A stretch of DNA of 64,000 nucleotides from Chlorobiaceae bacterium (GTDB lineage: Bacteria > Bacteroidota > Chlorobiia > Chlorobiales > Chlorobiaceae): NCBI GenBank assembly GCA_013334225.1, contig JAAXXY010000007.1:1-64000 (forward strand), in the 5' to 3' direction. Positions 19,180 to 28,356 of the stretch are shown piece after piece; the stretch's first letter is position 1; each line of letters opens with the position of its first letter. A program made the translations under genes and the position numbers. The notes under the pieces are model-generated. The model was not told the origin of the DNA. It searched no databases and saw only the letters and a program-made list of their open reading frames with translations.

Positions 19180-19755
19180 ATGAAAAAATCATTGATCGCA
19201 GGTTTGACTGCCGTTGCAGTTATCGGTTTCACTGGCGTATCACTCGCAGGCCCAGGTGGTTCAAGTCTCGACTTGCAGAATGGAAATAGCGGCAATATCG
19301 CAAACGGCGCACCTGCAGTTTCAGTCGGTGATGTTGAAGTCGATGTCGATGTCAATACAAAAGTAGATGTCACAAAGATTACCAATATCGATATCACAAA
19401 AGCTATCGCTATCCAGAATGGCCGTATCGCTCCTGTATTCCCTGATCTGAGATCGCTGAATATCGGAAACGATGCTGAAGCTTCAAACGTGAGCTTCATT
19501 GATGGTGCTGCTGCTGATGCAGCTCGTGGTGGTGCAGGAGGTGTTGGTCTGGGATTGTTTGCTGTTGGTGGTGATGGTGGACGCGCTGCTGCTGATGCGG
19601 CTGCTGCTGACAGAATTTCTGTCGATCAGATTGCAAAAGCTGATGCAGGTAAAGTTACCAATACTATGACCTTCGACTTCAATCTGAGCAACGTGGCTTT
19701 TGCTGTTGGCGGTGACTACAAGTCTGTAACGGTCGCAGCTCCTGTTGCTCCATAA
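19180..19755 (+). CDS. Secreted low-complexity protein of unknown function
   Basis: The 191-residue protein has a clear signal peptide (MKKSLIAGLTAVAVIGFTG, cleaved after about SLA). The mature part has an Asn/Gly/Asp-rich start, a valine-aspartate alternating stretch VSVGDVEVDVDVNTKVDV, then an Ala/Gly-rich segment with GGAGG and a run of AAADAAAAD, ending in AAPVAP. No family recognised. The start is chosen at 19180 because GAGG sits at a good distance and the signal peptide begins there. A 4-nt-loop hairpin and a second secreted-protein gene follow within 105 bases, so the two probably act together at the cell surface. An adhesive or fibrillar role is only a guess. Confidence 0.75.
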   Translation: MKKSLIAGLTAVAVIGFTGVSLAGPGGSSLDLQNGNSGNIANGAPAVSVGDVEVDVDVNTKVDVTKITNIDITKAIAIQNGRIAPVFPDLRSLNIGNDAEASNVSFIDGAAADAARGGAGGVGLGLFAVGGDGGRAAADAAAADRISVDQIAKADAGKVTNTMTFDFNLSNVAFAVGGDYKSVTVAAPVAP

Positions 19756-19804
19756 TCGCTGTAAGCAACAATTGAACGCGAGTTCTTGAAAAACCAGATC
19801 TGGT

Positions 19805-19830
19805 GGTTGGCCGGAATAATCCGGCCAACC
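19805..19830 (+). other. Perfect 11-bp hairpin between the two secreted-protein genes
   Basis: GGTTGGCCGGA/TCCGGCCAACC around a four-base loop. It is followed by only a few T, so it is at best a leaky terminator or a 3' RNA-protecting hairpin that sets different levels for the two genes. Confidence 0.6.
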
Positions 19831-19859
19831 TTCGGGTTTACTAAAAAGGAAGGTGCTCA

Positions 19860-20792
19860 ATGAGGTTTTTATTATGCTTGTGTTTATCTGTCGTAATGTT
19901 TGCCAATGTTGCATATGCCGATGGCGCAAATGCCAACGTCAATAACAATAATAACAACATTTCTATTGACGACAGCAACAAGGCCATCGCGACCGGTACT
20001 TTCCAGTTTTCCAACTACGGCGGTGGCGGTATAACTCAGAACTTTGAGTCGAGTATTCAGTTGCCAGGTACATTGAACGCGCAGGCGACAGCGCCGACAC
20101 TCTTCGCATTTCAGGGTCTGCCGGCCCAGGTGACGGGTATTCCGTTGCTTTCAAGAAATTTTTTCTCCACGGTATACCATGATGTTTCGATAGGGTGCAG
20201 CAAAGGTACCAAGATTATCTATAATGGTGCAAAGCTGCCGAAACGCGCCGGAAACGACAACAGGATCGTTGCCTGTAATTTCAATGGAGTTGCGAAAGGC
20301 GAGGTGGTCGGCTCGATCACAATCCAAAGCCGCAAGGACAGGGCTGATGAAGTGGATGTTCCAACATTGCTCTATGATGCAGTTCACTATGTCAATTGTG
20401 TTAACGAGCTGAAAGGGTATAATATCACCCTGCTTTCAATTCCCAATACCATCACCTATGCTTCCGGTGTGGATGCGAGAGGCAGTGGCTATTCTGTATC
20501 TCCGCTGCTTTCCGGACTTTTCCAGATGGCACATATGATGGGTGGTCTTGCTGCCGGCTATTCAAAGTCTGGCGGTGTTACAATTCCGACCGCAATCGTT
20601 GGATGCACATTCCTTATCGTTGCCGAGACCGATAATTCAGGTATCGTGAATATATCTTCGACCTACAACAGGCATGTAGAACCGGCACCGGTGATTGCGC
20701 CTAAGGTAGATGATACTGGAAATGGAATGAGCGGTAACAACCGCGGTTCCGTAAAGAAAAAGAAGTACGAAGCCGCTCAGGCAATGAGGTAA
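19860..20792 (+). CDS. Secreted Asn-rich protein of unknown function
   Basis: The 310-residue protein has a signal peptide (MRFLLCLCLSVVMFANVAYA) and then an Asn-rich NANVNNNNNN stretch that echoes the Asn/Asp content of its upstream neighbour. The central part (about 60-260) looks like a folded domain with several cysteines (GCSKGT, VACNF, YVNCVN, VGCTF) that could form disulfides. The tail is basic (VKKKKYE). No known family recognised. A good ribosome site (AAGGAAGG) precedes the ATG, and a strong terminator follows, closing a two-gene unit. Confidence 0.75.
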   Translation: MRFLLCLCLSVVMFANVAYADGANANVNNNNNNISIDDSNKAIATGTFQFSNYGGGGITQNFESSIQLPGTLNAQATAPTLFAFQGLPAQVTGIPLLSRNFFSTVYHDVSIGCSKGTKIIYNGAKLPKRAGNDNRIVACNFNGVAKGEVVGSITIQSRKDRADEVDVPTLLYDAVHYVNCVNELKGYNITLLSIPNTITYASGVDARGSGYSVSPLLSGLFQMAHMMGGLAAGYSKSGGVTIPTAIVGCTFLIVAETDNSGIVNISSTYNRHVEPAPVIAPKVDDTGNGMSGNNRGSVKKKKYEAAQAMR

Positions 20793-20811
20793 GCTGGTAA
20801 TTGACAACTAA

Positions 20812-20848
20812 TAAAAAAAGCCGCTGAATTGTTACAGCGGCTTTTTTT
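20812..20848 (+). terminator. Intrinsic terminator of the secreted-protein pair
   Basis: Stem AGCCGCTG/CAGCGGCT with an eight-base loop, flanked by A runs before and T7 after, so it may work in both directions. Confidence 0.92.
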
Positions 20849-20925
20849 ATGTATAGCTTATATCAAGCTGAAGGTTCTATCCTGATCACACTTGATAAAT
20901 CCGTTTTATTTGCAATATCGTTGTT

Positions 20926-21534
20926 ATGGCAAAGAAAACCGATATAACTGAAAAGAGAGTTTTCATCGGCATCCCGACAGAAAAAGAGCTGAATGAGACG
21001 CTGAGGTTATTCAGGAAAGATTATAACACCCTGCCTGTTCGATGGTTAAAACCAGTCAACCTGCATCTTACCATAGTTCCGCCCTGGCAATGTTCATCTG
21101 TGGAGCCGGTTTGTGCGATGCTCAGTGAAGCAGCATCAGCTTTTCAGGATATCGATGTGCTTTTCACCAGGGTTTCGGCGGGACCCGATGCAAGGAAACC
21201 TCGCATTTTATGGGCTACGGGAAGCGCGCCTTCCATTTTATCGACCCTTCAGCAGTATCTTTCTGCCCTCCTGTCAACAGAACGACAGGAAAAAAGATCT
21301 TTTCTTCTTCATCTTACCATCGCACGAATCAGATTTGAAAACCAGGCCATAATAGCTTCCAGGATGCCTGCCTTGCAGGTGCAATGGCCAGCAACATTAC
21401 GGAAAATATGTCTTTACGAGTCTATTTTGAAACCATCCGGAGCAGATTACAATGTTTTGTGCGAAGTGCCTTTCGGTTTGAACGCACCGGCCGGGAAGTC
21501 CGGAACACAGGGAAATCCACGATGCAGTCCGTAA
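20926..21534 (+). CDS. thpR: RNA 2',3'-cyclic phosphodiesterase (2'-5' RNA ligase family)
   Basis: A 2H-phosphoesterase. The two HxT catalytic motifs are HLTIVPP (about residue 47) and HLTIARI (about residue 128). The family opens 2',3'-cyclic phosphate RNA ends and can join 2'-5' linked tRNA halves in vitro. Its cellular role is unclear. 202 residues, slightly longer than usual because of a C-terminal tail with no conservation expected (NAPAGKSGTQGNPRC). A small gene starts in the same frame six bases after the stop. Confidence 0.88.
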   Translation: MAKKTDITEKRVFIGIPTEKELNETLRLFRKDYNTLPVRWLKPVNLHLTIVPPWQCSSVEPVCAMLSEAASAFQDIDVLFTRVSAGPDARKPRILWATGSAPSILSTLQQYLSALLSTERQEKRSFLLHLTIARIRFENQAIIASRMPALQVQWPATLRKICLYESILKPSGADYNVLCEVPFGLNAPAGKSGTQGNPRCSP

Positions 21535-21540
21535 AAAGTC

Positions 21541-21826
21541 ATGGAACTGCATCGGATCGATGTGGTTTTCAGAGTCAGGAAGATAATAAACAGCAAAGAA
21601 TGGGTGTGGGTTCATACATCACCGGAATCAAGGGGAGGGAAGAAACGGTACGAAGATTTTATGCGTTGCTCCAGAAAAAAAAGATAAATGGAAGATAGCT
21701 GAAATACCCTGTATCGAGCCTGACAATCCTGAATATCTGGGTGATCCCGGATATTTCAGGAGGCTTCTGCATCGCTATTCTGGTTTGCCAATGAGTATTT
21801 TTAAAGGTTTTGATTCAACGGATTAA
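21541..21826 (+). pseudogene. Small conserved-looking gene split by a frameshift at an A8 run
   Basis: ATG at 21541, six bases after the thpR stop, opens 48 codons (MELHRIDVVFRVRKIINSK... to TAA at 21685). Reading continues in another frame after the A run at 21675-21682 as KDKWKIAEIPCIEPDNPEYL... to TAA at 21824. Removing one A joins both into about 94 residues of normal-looking sequence (…YEDFMRCSRKKDKWKIAEI…) ending GLPMSIFKGFDSTD. Family not recognised. Either a recent one-base expansion, a sequencing error in a homopolymer, or slippage-dependent expression. Placement suggests co-transcription with thpR. Confidence 0.55.
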
Positions 21827-21886
21827 GCAATATTTACCTTATAATAATCTGACAGGAAACAAATCCTATTCAGTCACTTCAGGGTT

Positions 21887-24577
21887 ATGATCATGAGTGT
21901 AGTGGAAAATAAAAAAAGAACAATACGCACTGTCTGCCGTATCCTCATTCCTGCTTTTGGCATCTGCCTGACAAGTTTCATGAAACTCGGTGCCGAACCG
22001 GTAAATACACTTGATCGGCAGGATGCCGGACCCGAACCATTCCGTACCATTCTTTCAAAAGAGAACAAAAATTCTCAGTCCGGTTTATGGAACCTGGGTG
22101 GAGAAAAAGCGAAAGATACCCTGAACAGGTCTCCTAAAAAAAGCAAGCCTGATAATCCAAGACAAAAATCCTTTGAAAAACCTGTTGTCAGAAAGGCAGC
22201 TGATGGGGAAAAAAAGCAGGTGACTGCCGGAAACGATTTGCGCGAGACAAAAAAAACGAAAGAAAAGGGAGTGGTTACAAATTCAGTAAAACCAACGAAG
22301 GAGCCTGTTAAGACAAGCAAATCAGATAGTTTGCTCATGGCGGCAAATAAAGAAAAGTCGAAAGCGACGATCGATCAATCAGAAAAGAAAAAAGTAGGGC
22401 GGGATTCACTAAGGGTCAATCCCCGCCGAAACACGATTGAGGATATTCCGTCGAGTTCCGAATTGCAGGATATGCTGAGAAAGGCCCGGATGGATGATAG
22501 TCTGAAAACGGCGGCATTGAAACAGCAGCGCCTGGAACGATTGAAGCAGGAAATGCTGAAAAGAAAAAAACTTGAGCAGGAAAAACGTCAGGAGCTTGCA
22601 AAAGCCAGAGCGGAAGCGAGGCTTAGGCATGAGGAAAAGTTCAGCAGCAAGCTGCCGGAAGGATTGAAGATAACGTTGGGAAAATATTCCTTGCAGGATA
22701 CACTGAAGCCGGTGCAGACGAAAGTAAAAAAGAAACCACGGGTATCCGAAAGTTCGGAGATTGCCGCAAAATTGTCTGCGGAAGAAAAAACGCAACAAAA
22801 GGGGATGGTTATCAGACAATCCGACAGCCTTGGAGTTGCTCTGAAAAAAGCTGCCGTTCGGGATACCCTGAAAGTTGCCGTGCAGAAAACAGACGGAAAA
22901 AAGCGGGAACCAGAAAGTGTTGTGAAAGTAGTGAGGGTGCCGGTAGAAGACAGACAGAAACAGGGAACCAGGCCGGACAGCCTTGGAATTACCATAAAAA
23001 GAGATGTCGTACAGGACTCGTTGAAACCTGTACAATCGTTATCGGAGAGAAGAGCGCTGGAAAAGCAGCGCCTTCTGCAGATCGCAAGATCGAAAGCGGA
23101 AGCAAAAATCGTGCATGAAGAGAAATTCCGATCCAGGCAACCTTCCGGTTTGAAGATATCGCTCGGAAAATATGCCATTCGGGATACCCTTAAAGTCGTC
23201 GTGCAGAAACCCGAAAGAAGAAAACAGGAACCTGAAAGCGTTGTGAAAGTAGTGAAGGTGCCGGTTGAAGAAAGAAAAAAGCAGGAGGCCAGACCTGACA
23301 GTCTCAATATTTCGCAGAAGAGAGAAGAAAAGCAGGACAGGATGAAACAACTTCCAGAACGCACCGCGAAAGTGCAGGACAGCACCCGGGCAGTTGTAAA
23401 AGAAGTTATTCCAGCTGAAAAACCTGTAGTTATAAACAGGGAAAAGGTAATGCTTGACAGTCTTGTTGCGGCTGTAAACACCTCCTATATGCGGGGAATG
23501 TACGACAACAATACACTGACTTCTGCGAAGCAGGTCCTTGTTCTATCGAGAAAAGTCTATGGAGTGAGATCTTCATCAGACGCTGCGGCCCTCAAACTGC
23601 TTGCCGATGTCTATCTGTCCCGAAAACAATATGCAATGGCCGATCCGCTTTATAAACAGGCTCTTGACATAAGGGAGTCTCTTTCCGGAAAAGAGCGTTC
23701 AGGTTTGGGTTTACTGCTGACTTCACTTGGTGTGGTTTCGGCTGAACAGGAAAACTATGCTGTTGCGGAACGATACTACAAACAGGCATTGGATGTACCG
23801 GAAAATGCCGGTGGTCTCAATTCATTTGGTATGGCTACGACACTCAGTAACATGGGACGTATGTACCTCAAGCAGCGGAATATGAATCTTGCGACGTTGT
23901 TTTATAACCAGGCGGTTGCTTTGCGGGAACAGACGGGGGCGCCGCCTGACCCTGGTATGGCTTCGATCCTTAACAATGTTGCCGAACTTTACAGTGAAAC
24001 GAAGCAATTTGATGCAGCACTTCAGCTTTACCAGAAAGCTCTCGCCATATTTGAAAAAACAGAAGGGCCGATGCATCCTGATGTCGCATCCTCAATAAGC
24101 GGTATTGCGTCGATTTATCTTCGCCAGAGCCAATATACCGGTGCCGAGCTGCTTTTCCAGAAAACCCTTTCCATTCAGGAACAGGCTTACGGGTCATTCC
24201 ATTCTGAAGTGGCCAAAACAATGCAGAACCTTGCTTCAGTCTGCAGGCTTCAGCAGAAATACGATGCAGCCCAGCAATATATGAAGCGCTCCATGGACAT
24301 GACGATGAAAATATTTCCTCCTCATCATCTGAATGTCGCGAAATCACTGAACTCGATGGCCTTGATCTATGATTCGCGCGGACAGTATGCCGTTGCCGAA
24401 GCTTATTACCGCAAGGCTCTTGTTATCTGCGAAAGCAACAGGGGCAAAGGTAACTACGATTATGCGCAGATCCTTGATAACATGGCACAGATGTACTTGA
24501 AAATGGGACGGCAGAAACAGTCTGAATCGCTTTCAAACAAAGCCAGGAGCATTCGGGATGAAGCCGACAACAGGTAA
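21887..24577 (+). CDS. Large TPR-repeat protein with basic repetitive middle
   Basis: The 896-residue protein starts with a hydrophobic signal or anchor segment (about 15-35). It is followed by about 480 residues of Lys/Glu/Arg-rich low-complexity sequence and then, from about 530 on, at least eight tetratricopeptide repeats of the kinesin-light-chain type (for example ADPLYKQALDIRESL, AERYYKQALDVPEN). The TPR part would bind other proteins. The middle contains internal duplications: the EEKF…GLKI(T/S)LGKY block recurs 486 bases later, and the PESVVKVV(R/K)VPVE block 321 bases later. Likely exported to the periplasm. No enzymatic domain. Single gene, partner unknown. Confidence 0.8.
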   Translation: MIMSVVENKKRTIRTVCRILIPAFGICLTSFMKLGAEPVNTLDRQDAGPEPFRTILSKENKNSQSGLWNLGGEKAKDTLNRSPKKSKPDNPRQKSFEKPVVRKAADGEKKQVTAGNDLRETKKTKEKGVVTNSVKPTKEPVKTSKSDSLLMAANKEKSKATIDQSEKKKVGRDSLRVNPRRNTIEDIPSSSELQDMLRKARMDDSLKTAALKQQRLERLKQEMLKRKKLEQEKRQELAKARAEARLRHEEKFSSKLPEGLKITLGKYSLQDTLKPVQTKVKKKPRVSESSEIAAKLSAEEKTQQKGMVIRQSDSLGVALKKAAVRDTLKVAVQKTDGKKREPESVVKVVRVPVEDRQKQGTRPDSLGITIKRDVVQDSLKPVQSLSERRALEKQRLLQIARSKAEAKIVHEEKFRSRQPSGLKISLGKYAIRDTLKVVVQKPERRKQEPESVVKVVKVPVEERKKQEARPDSLNISQKREEKQDRMKQLPERTAKVQDSTRAVVKEVIPAEKPVVINREKVMLDSLVAAVNTSYMRGMYDNNTLTSAKQVLVLSRKVYGVRSSSDAAALKLLADVYLSRKQYAMADPLYKQALDIRESLSGKERSGLGLLLTSLGVVSAEQENYAVAERYYKQALDVPENAGGLNSFGMATTLSNMGRMYLKQRNMNLATLFYNQAVALREQTGAPPDPGMASILNNVAELYSETKQFDAALQLYQKALAIFEKTEGPMHPDVASSISGIASIYLRQSQYTGAELLFQKTLSIQEQAYGSFHSEVAKTMQNLASVCRLQQKYDAAQQYMKRSMDMTMKIFPPHHLNVAKSLNSMALIYDSRGQYAVAEAYYRKALVICESNRGKGNYDYAQILDNMAQMYLKMGRQKQSESLSNKARSIRDEADNR
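22631..23330 (+). repeat. Internal in-frame duplications within the TPR gene
   Basis: The module beginning at 22631 (EEKFSSKLPEGLKITLGKY) is repeated at 23117. The module at 22913 (PESVVKVVRVPVE) is repeated at 23234. Offsets are 486 and 321 bases, both multiples of three. DNA copies have diverged at many third positions, so the duplications are old. Confidence 0.75.
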
Positions 24578-24862
24578 CTCCCGGTTTCGATTCTGGTAAC
24601 GTGGTTAAATAGTTGTCGTTTTATAAAAAATAAAATCGTACTATGCTGACAGTTTTATTACGTGGTGAATATGCTAAGAAAGGATGCACGGATTTGCCTG
24701 GATGTTTGCTGATTCCATGGTTCCTGTGTTTGTTGCGAAACGATGACAGGTGGTTTTTATAAGCCGCTAAGATCGTATGTTTTCGGTTAACGAGAACTCT
24801 TCTTCATTTTTTTCTTTCCTGCATTGCGGCCACATCTGCCTCATACGAGGCTTTTTTCATCA

Positions 24863-26674
24863 ATGACAGGAACAGAAAACACAATGGACGAACAGCAATT
24901 GCTTTTGACGGATTTCCGCAGCCTCGAGTTGCCGGAACCACTTATGAAAGTGCTTGAAGAGGTCGGATATGAAAACCCGACCCCGATTCAGGCCCAGACA
25001 ATTCCACTTCTTCTCGAAGGCCGGGATGTTGTCGGACAGGCTCAGACCGGTACCGGTAAAACCGCGGCATTCGCTCTTCCCGTACTTTCCAATATCCGGT
25101 TAGCCCGGGCCGAACCGCAGGCGCTCGTGCTTGCACCGACGAGAGAGCTTGCCATTCAGGTTGCCGAAGCTTTTCAGCGCTATGCCGAGTACCTCACCGG
25201 ATTTCATGTATTGCCGATTTATGGCGGCCAGGATTACGGAGTGCAGCTTCGCATGCTGAAGCGCGGCGTGCATGTTGTAGTAGGTACTCCCGGAAGGGTG
25301 ATGGACCATATGAGGCGGGGTTCGCTGAACCTTGATGCGATACAGTGCCTCGTGCTCGATGAAGCTGACGAGATGCTCCGCATGGGCTTCATCGACGATG
25401 TGGAATGGATTCTCGAACAGACGCCGAAAGAGAGGCAGGTGGCTCTTTTCTCGGCAACCATGCCGGCCCAGATACGCAGGATAGCACAGAAGTACCTGAA
25501 AAATCCTGCCGAAATCACCATTCAGAAAAAAACCGCAACTGTCGAGACGATCCGCCAGCGTTACTGGATTGTCGGCGGAAGCCACAAAATTGATATCCTG
25601 ACCAGGATTCTCGAATTCGAGCCGTTCGAAGGGATCATCATATTTGTACGCACGAAAACCATGACGCTGGAACTGGCCGAGAAACTTCAGGCAAGAGGTT
25701 ATGCCGCTGCAGCCCTGAACGGTGACATGGCCCAGGCACAGCGTGAAAGGACCATCGATCAGCTGAAGGACGGGTCGCTCAGCATTCTTATTGCAACCGA
25801 TGTTGCGGCGAGGGGGCTCGATGTCGAACGGATCAGCCATGTGATCAATTACGATATTCCATCCGATACGGAATCCTACGTGCACCGCATCGGACGTACC
25901 GGCAGGGCAGGCCGCAGCGGCGAGGCGATCCTCTTCGTTTCACCGAGGGAAAAAAACATGCTTTATGCCATCGAGAAGGCGACGCGCAGCAGGATCGAAC
26001 TGATGGAACTTCCATCTACGGAGGTGATCAACAACAAGAGGGTCGCGAAATTCAACCAGAAGATCACCGACCGCATAGCAGCTGAAGATCTCGGCTTTTA
26101 CAGCAATCTTATCGAGCAGTACTGCCACGAGCACGATGTTCCCGTAATTGAAGCCGCAGCGGCCCTTGCCTCTCTGCTTCAGGGCGACACGCCACTGTTA
26201 CTGTCGAACAAGCCGGAAAAGGTAAGGTATAATGAAGATCGTCCGGGATCTGAACGACGGGATCGTGGAGTGCAGAAAGATCGGGGACCTTTGAAAAAGA
26301 AAAGCAGGGGCGAAGCATACGGCGAAGAACGCAGGGAGCGTTATCGCCTCGAGGTCGGAAGCACCCACGGCGTAAAGGCGGGAAACATTCTCGGAGCGAT
26401 TCTCAACGAAGTTGGTCTCGATCCCGAATCGGTCGGTCAGATTTCCATCCAGGATGATTTCAGCACGGTTGAACTTCCCGAAGGGATGCCGGACAATGTT
26501 TTTCATGAGCTTCGCAAGGTCAGGGTCTGCGGTCGTCAGCTGAGGCTGTCAAAGGTGAATGAGGATGAACGGCATTCATCCTACGGTCCAAAAAAAGCGT
26601 TCAAGAAAGCTCCAAGAAAAGCCGGAAAGGAAACTGAATTTTTCACCGGCAATAAAAAGAAGCGGAAGGGATAA
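24863..26674 (+). CDS. deaD: DEAD-box ATP-dependent RNA helicase (DeaD/CsdA type)
   Basis: Unwinds RNA, probably in ribosome assembly and cold adaptation. The motifs are in order: Q motif with PTPIQAQTIP, AQTGTGKT (I), PTREL (Ia), TPGR (Ib), DEAD (II), SAT (III), ARGLDV (V) and HRIGRTGRAGR (VI). After a basic linker the C-terminal 80 residues match the DbpA/CsdA RNA-binding domain (YRLEVGSTHGVKAGNILGAI), then a Lys-rich tail. Start uncertain: ATGs at 24824, 24863 and 24884 are in frame. 24863 is a compromise and 24884 (MDEQQ) is equally plausible. The 285 bases upstream are non-coding and may be a regulated leader. Confidence 0.93.
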   Translation: MTGTENTMDEQQLLLTDFRSLELPEPLMKVLEEVGYENPTPIQAQTIPLLLEGRDVVGQAQTGTGKTAAFALPVLSNIRLARAEPQALVLAPTRELAIQVAEAFQRYAEYLTGFHVLPIYGGQDYGVQLRMLKRGVHVVVGTPGRVMDHMRRGSLNLDAIQCLVLDEADEMLRMGFIDDVEWILEQTPKERQVALFSATMPAQIRRIAQKYLKNPAEITIQKKTATVETIRQRYWIVGGSHKIDILTRILEFEPFEGIIIFVRTKTMTLELAEKLQARGYAAAALNGDMAQAQRERTIDQLKDGSLSILIATDVAARGLDVERISHVINYDIPSDTESYVHRIGRTGRAGRSGEAILFVSPREKNMLYAIEKATRSRIELMELPSTEVINNKRVAKFNQKITDRIAAEDLGFYSNLIEQYCHEHDVPVIEAAAALASLLQGDTPLLLSNKPEKVRYNEDRPGSERRDRGVQKDRGPLKKKSRGEAYGEERRERYRLEVGSTHGVKAGNILGAILNEVGLDPESVGQISIQDDFSTVELPEGMPDNVFHELRKVRVCGRQLRLSKVNEDERHSSYGPKKAFKKAPRKAGKETEFFTGNKKKRKG

Positions 26675-26728
26675 GGCGCCTTCAGTGTTAAAAAGCTCTG
26701 ATTGTCGTATATTGAAGTAAAGTCGGAA

Positions 26729-26759
26729 GACAGAACCGGTCGTCATGACCGGTTCTGTC
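26729..26759 (+). promoter_or_regulatory. Perfect 13-bp inverted repeat ahead of the beta-CASP gene
   Basis: GACAGAACCGGTC/GACCGGTTCTGTC with a five-base loop, 24 bases before the start codon and after the helicase stop. No U run follows, so it could be a weak terminator, a leader hairpin or an operator. Confidence 0.5.
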
Positions 26760-26782
26760 GGAACGATTAAATGGAGCAAGCC

Positions 26783-28186
26783 ATGGAACTTCAGTTTTAC
26801 GGTGCTGCAGGGCGGGTTACCGGATCCTGCCATATTCTCAGGGCCGGAGGATTAACCATTCTGCTGGACTGCGGCCTCATCCAGGGGAAAAAAGAGGAAG
26901 AAGCCCTCAACCGGGCTCCTTTTCCCTTCGATTCTTCGTCTATTGATGCTGTTGTTCTGAGCCACGGACATATCGATCATTCAGGCCGCCTTCCGCTCCT
27001 CGTGAAACATGGTTTCAGAGGTCCTGTTTATACCCAGCAGGCAACGAAAGAGCTCTGCAGGATACTGCTTCTCGACTCCGCTTCGCTTGCCGAGCATGAT
27101 GCCGCTTACCGGAGAAAGAATCCCGAGGTCAGGCGTGATCTTCATGCCGAACCACTGTATACCCGTAAGGATGCTATTCTTGCTCTGGAAACCCTGACGG
27201 GTATGCCTTACAATGTCCGCCGCGAGATACTTCCCGGAATAACCATCCGGTTCCAGGACGCCGGACATATTCTTGGATCAGCGCTTGTCGAAGTATGGAT
27301 AAAGGAAGGAGAGGTTACCCGGAAACTGGTTTTCAGCGGGGATGTCGGACAATACGGCAGCCCGATCCTTAAAGATCCGGAAACCATCGATGAAGCTGAT
27401 GCTGTGATCATTGAAAGCACTTATGGCGACAGGCTTCACCGGGAACTCGATCTGACCCTTGCTGAAATCGGCGGGATCTTGCGTACGGCATGCGATATGT
27501 GCGGAAATATTCTCATTCCGGCATTCGCCATTGGCCGCAGTCAGGAGTTGCTTTATCTTTTCGCTCAGTATTTTGCGAACTGGGACCTTGATCGCTGGCA
27601 GGTTTATCTCGACAGCCCCATGGCTATAGAAGCAAGCAGAATCTACTGGGACTATCCGGAACTGTTCGATGAGGAAGCGCTCGAGTTCCGGAACGGACGG
27701 AAAGGGATGCCTTATCTGAAGAACCTTCATCTTACCGCGAGGGTCGAGGAGTCACAGGCGATCAACAAGATCAGACAAGGGGCCATAATCATTGCAGGGA
27801 GCGGTATGTGCAATGGAGGCAGGATTCTGCATCATCTCAAGCACAATATCGAGCGCCCGGAATGTTCCCTGATCATTACCGGTTACCAGGCTGAAGGTAC
27901 CCTTGGCAGGGAACTTGTCGATGGCGCGAAGAAGGTTATGATTCATGGTACAAGTTATCATGTCAGCTCCTCTCTCCATACAATCGGTGGTCTTTCGGCC
28001 CATGGAGACCAGAATGATCTGCTTCGCTGGCTCGGGGGTTTCAAAAGCAACCCGGAAGTTTATGTGGTCCATGGTGACGAGGGAGTGAAAAAAATATTCA
28101 GGGATATCATCGAAGAGAAACTGCATATGAAGGCCTCGATTCCCCGGACAGGGGACCGCATCGATCTGGCTGCACTGACACGTTAA
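26783..28186 (+). CDS. Metallo-beta-lactamase-fold RNA hydrolase (beta-CASP)
   Basis: The 467-residue protein has an MBL-fold zinc site SHGHIDHSG near residue 58, later metal ligands in DAGHILGS and FSGDVG, and beta-CASP motifs DSPMA, GSGMCNGGR and SAHGDQNDL. This layout belongs to the YSH1/CPSF-like bacterial group, which cleaves RNA. The cellular substrate is not known. The start at 26783 is preferred to 26771 because GGAG lies six bases before it. It follows the DEAD-box helicase on the same strand at about 100 bases, and both act on RNA, but the hairpin between them leaves co-transcription open. Confidence 0.9.
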   Translation: MELQFYGAAGRVTGSCHILRAGGLTILLDCGLIQGKKEEEALNRAPFPFDSSSIDAVVLSHGHIDHSGRLPLLVKHGFRGPVYTQQATKELCRILLLDSASLAEHDAAYRRKNPEVRRDLHAEPLYTRKDAILALETLTGMPYNVRREILPGITIRFQDAGHILGSALVEVWIKEGEVTRKLVFSGDVGQYGSPILKDPETIDEADAVIIESTYGDRLHRELDLTLAEIGGILRTACDMCGNILIPAFAIGRSQELLYLFAQYFANWDLDRWQVYLDSPMAIEASRIYWDYPELFDEEALEFRNGRKGMPYLKNLHLTARVEESQAINKIRQGAIIIAGSGMCNGGRILHHLKHNIERPECSLIITGYQAEGTLGRELVDGAKKVMIHGTSYHVSSSLHTIGGLSAHGDQNDLLRWLGGFKSNPEVYVVHGDEGVKKIFRDIIEEKLHMKASIPRTGDRIDLAALTR

Positions 28187-28356
28187 CCGGAATCCAGGAT
28201 AATTACCGGTCCTGCCGTTTTATTATAAACCCATCATTCTGTTGTATCTGACGGATCTATTCCTATTTTGTTGTGGATCCGAAAAGATGAATGTTCTGTT
28301 CCAGCAGCTGGTCAGAATGTGCAGGTATGTTTTTTTATGTTGATAAATGTGATTCC

